A stretch of DNA of 6,124 nucleotides from positions 1-6,124 of the forward strand of contig CAMNFX010000086.1 of NCBI GenBank assembly GCA_946537585.1, read 5' to 3'. The translations under genes and the position numbers were made by a program. The stretch is from an uncultured Lachnospiraceae bacterium (GTDB lineage Bacteria > Bacillota > Clostridia > Lachnospirales > Lachnospiraceae). A model generated the notes under the pieces. The model did no database searches. It worked only from the letters and a program-made list of their open reading frames with translations, and had not been told where the DNA came from. Positions 5,908-6,124 of the stretch are shown here, piece by piece. Positions within the stretch are counted from its first letter, which is position 1. Every line of letters begins with the position of its first letter.

Positions 5908-6124
5908 ATGATTGGTGAGAAGGTTGTTCTTAGAACACGTATGTCCGCTGGTGATGCACACTACGCTGGTGAGCTGGTAGAGGGTGCACACATTGTTACT
6001 GCCTGGGGCGATGTCGGAACCGAGCTGGCTATCCGTCTTTTCGGCGATGAGTCCCTGTTCCTTGGCTACTCCGAGGTTCGTTATACCGCTCCGGTATACG
6101 CTGGTGACTTCATGGAGTATTCAG
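5908..6124 (+). CDS. Acyl-CoA ammonia lyase-like hotdog protein (5' part)
   Basis: The first 72 codons of a gene that runs off the window. It opens MIGEKVVLRTRMSAGDAHYA and continues with WGDVGTEL (33-40), SLFLGY (49-54) and TAPVYAGDFMEY (60-71). From memory this closely matches the N-terminus of beta-alanyl-CoA:ammonia lyase of Clostridium propionicum and, less closely, 3-aminobutyryl-CoA ammonia lyase (Kal) of lysine fermenters. Both are small hotdog-fold enzymes that eliminate ammonia from a 3-aminoacyl-CoA to give an enoyl-CoA. AGGAGG at 5893-5898 lies 9 bases before the ATG. A hotdog thioesterase is the main alternative. In this setting it would act on the product of the ferredoxin oxidoreductase. 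About half of the protein (around 140 residues in relatives) is missing, so catalytic residues cannot all be checked. Confidence 0.85.
   Translation, partial: MIGEKVVLRTRMSAGDAHYAGELVEGAHIVTAWGDVGTELAIRLFGDESLFLGYSEVRYTAPVYAGDFMEYS

Overview
The window is a compact catabolic locus from an anaerobic bacterium, most likely a Clostridia-type Firmicute. The evidence is strong AGGAGG-type ribosome binding sites, intermediate GC content, an oxygen-sensitive ferredoxin-linked 2-oxoacid oxidoreductase, and a final gene resembling the beta-alanyl-CoA:ammonia lyase of amino-acid fermenters such as Clostridium (Anaerotignum) propionicum. I saw no mobile element, tRNA, rRNA or CRISPR array.

Layout. Bases 1-143 hold no convincing gene. 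A LysR-type regulator (144-1016, minus strand) is transcribed away from everything else. The 260-bp divergent gap holds a good sigma-70-type promoter for the rightward genes, two dyads placed as expected for LysR-type operator sites, and a GC-rich, hairpin-forming leader. Rightward genes follow. First is a HAD-superfamily hydrolase of the 2-haloacid dehalogenase type (1277-2020). After a gap with a strong hairpin come four tightly packed subunits of a VOR-like 2-oxoacid:ferredoxin oxidoreductase (delta, alpha, beta, gamma; 2114-4680). After a second hairpin comes a D-2-hydroxyacid dehydrogenase (4751-5722). A 185-bp gap with its own promoter then leads to the start of a hotdog-fold acyl-CoA ammonia-lyase-like gene (5908 to the window edge).

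How the genes may work together (inference). The genes fit one degradation route. The HAD enzyme would hydrolyse a 2-substituted carboxylic acid with inversion to a D-2-hydroxy acid. The dehydrogenase would oxidise it to the 2-oxo acid. The ferredoxin oxidoreductase would decarboxylate that to an acyl-CoA, and the ammonia lyase would remove a 3-amino group to give an enoyl-CoA. The lyase implies a 4-amino-2-oxo acid upstream. A known HAD reaction makes just such a precursor: hydrolysis of L-azetidine-2-carboxylate to 2-hydroxy-4-aminobutyrate. The HAD protein appears to lack the halide-binding residues of true haloacid dehalogenases, which favours a non-halogenated substrate. A fermentative azetidine-2-carboxylate (or related) pathway running through beta-alanyl-CoA and acrylyl-CoA is therefore the leading hypothesis. 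It is not demonstrated by sequence alone.
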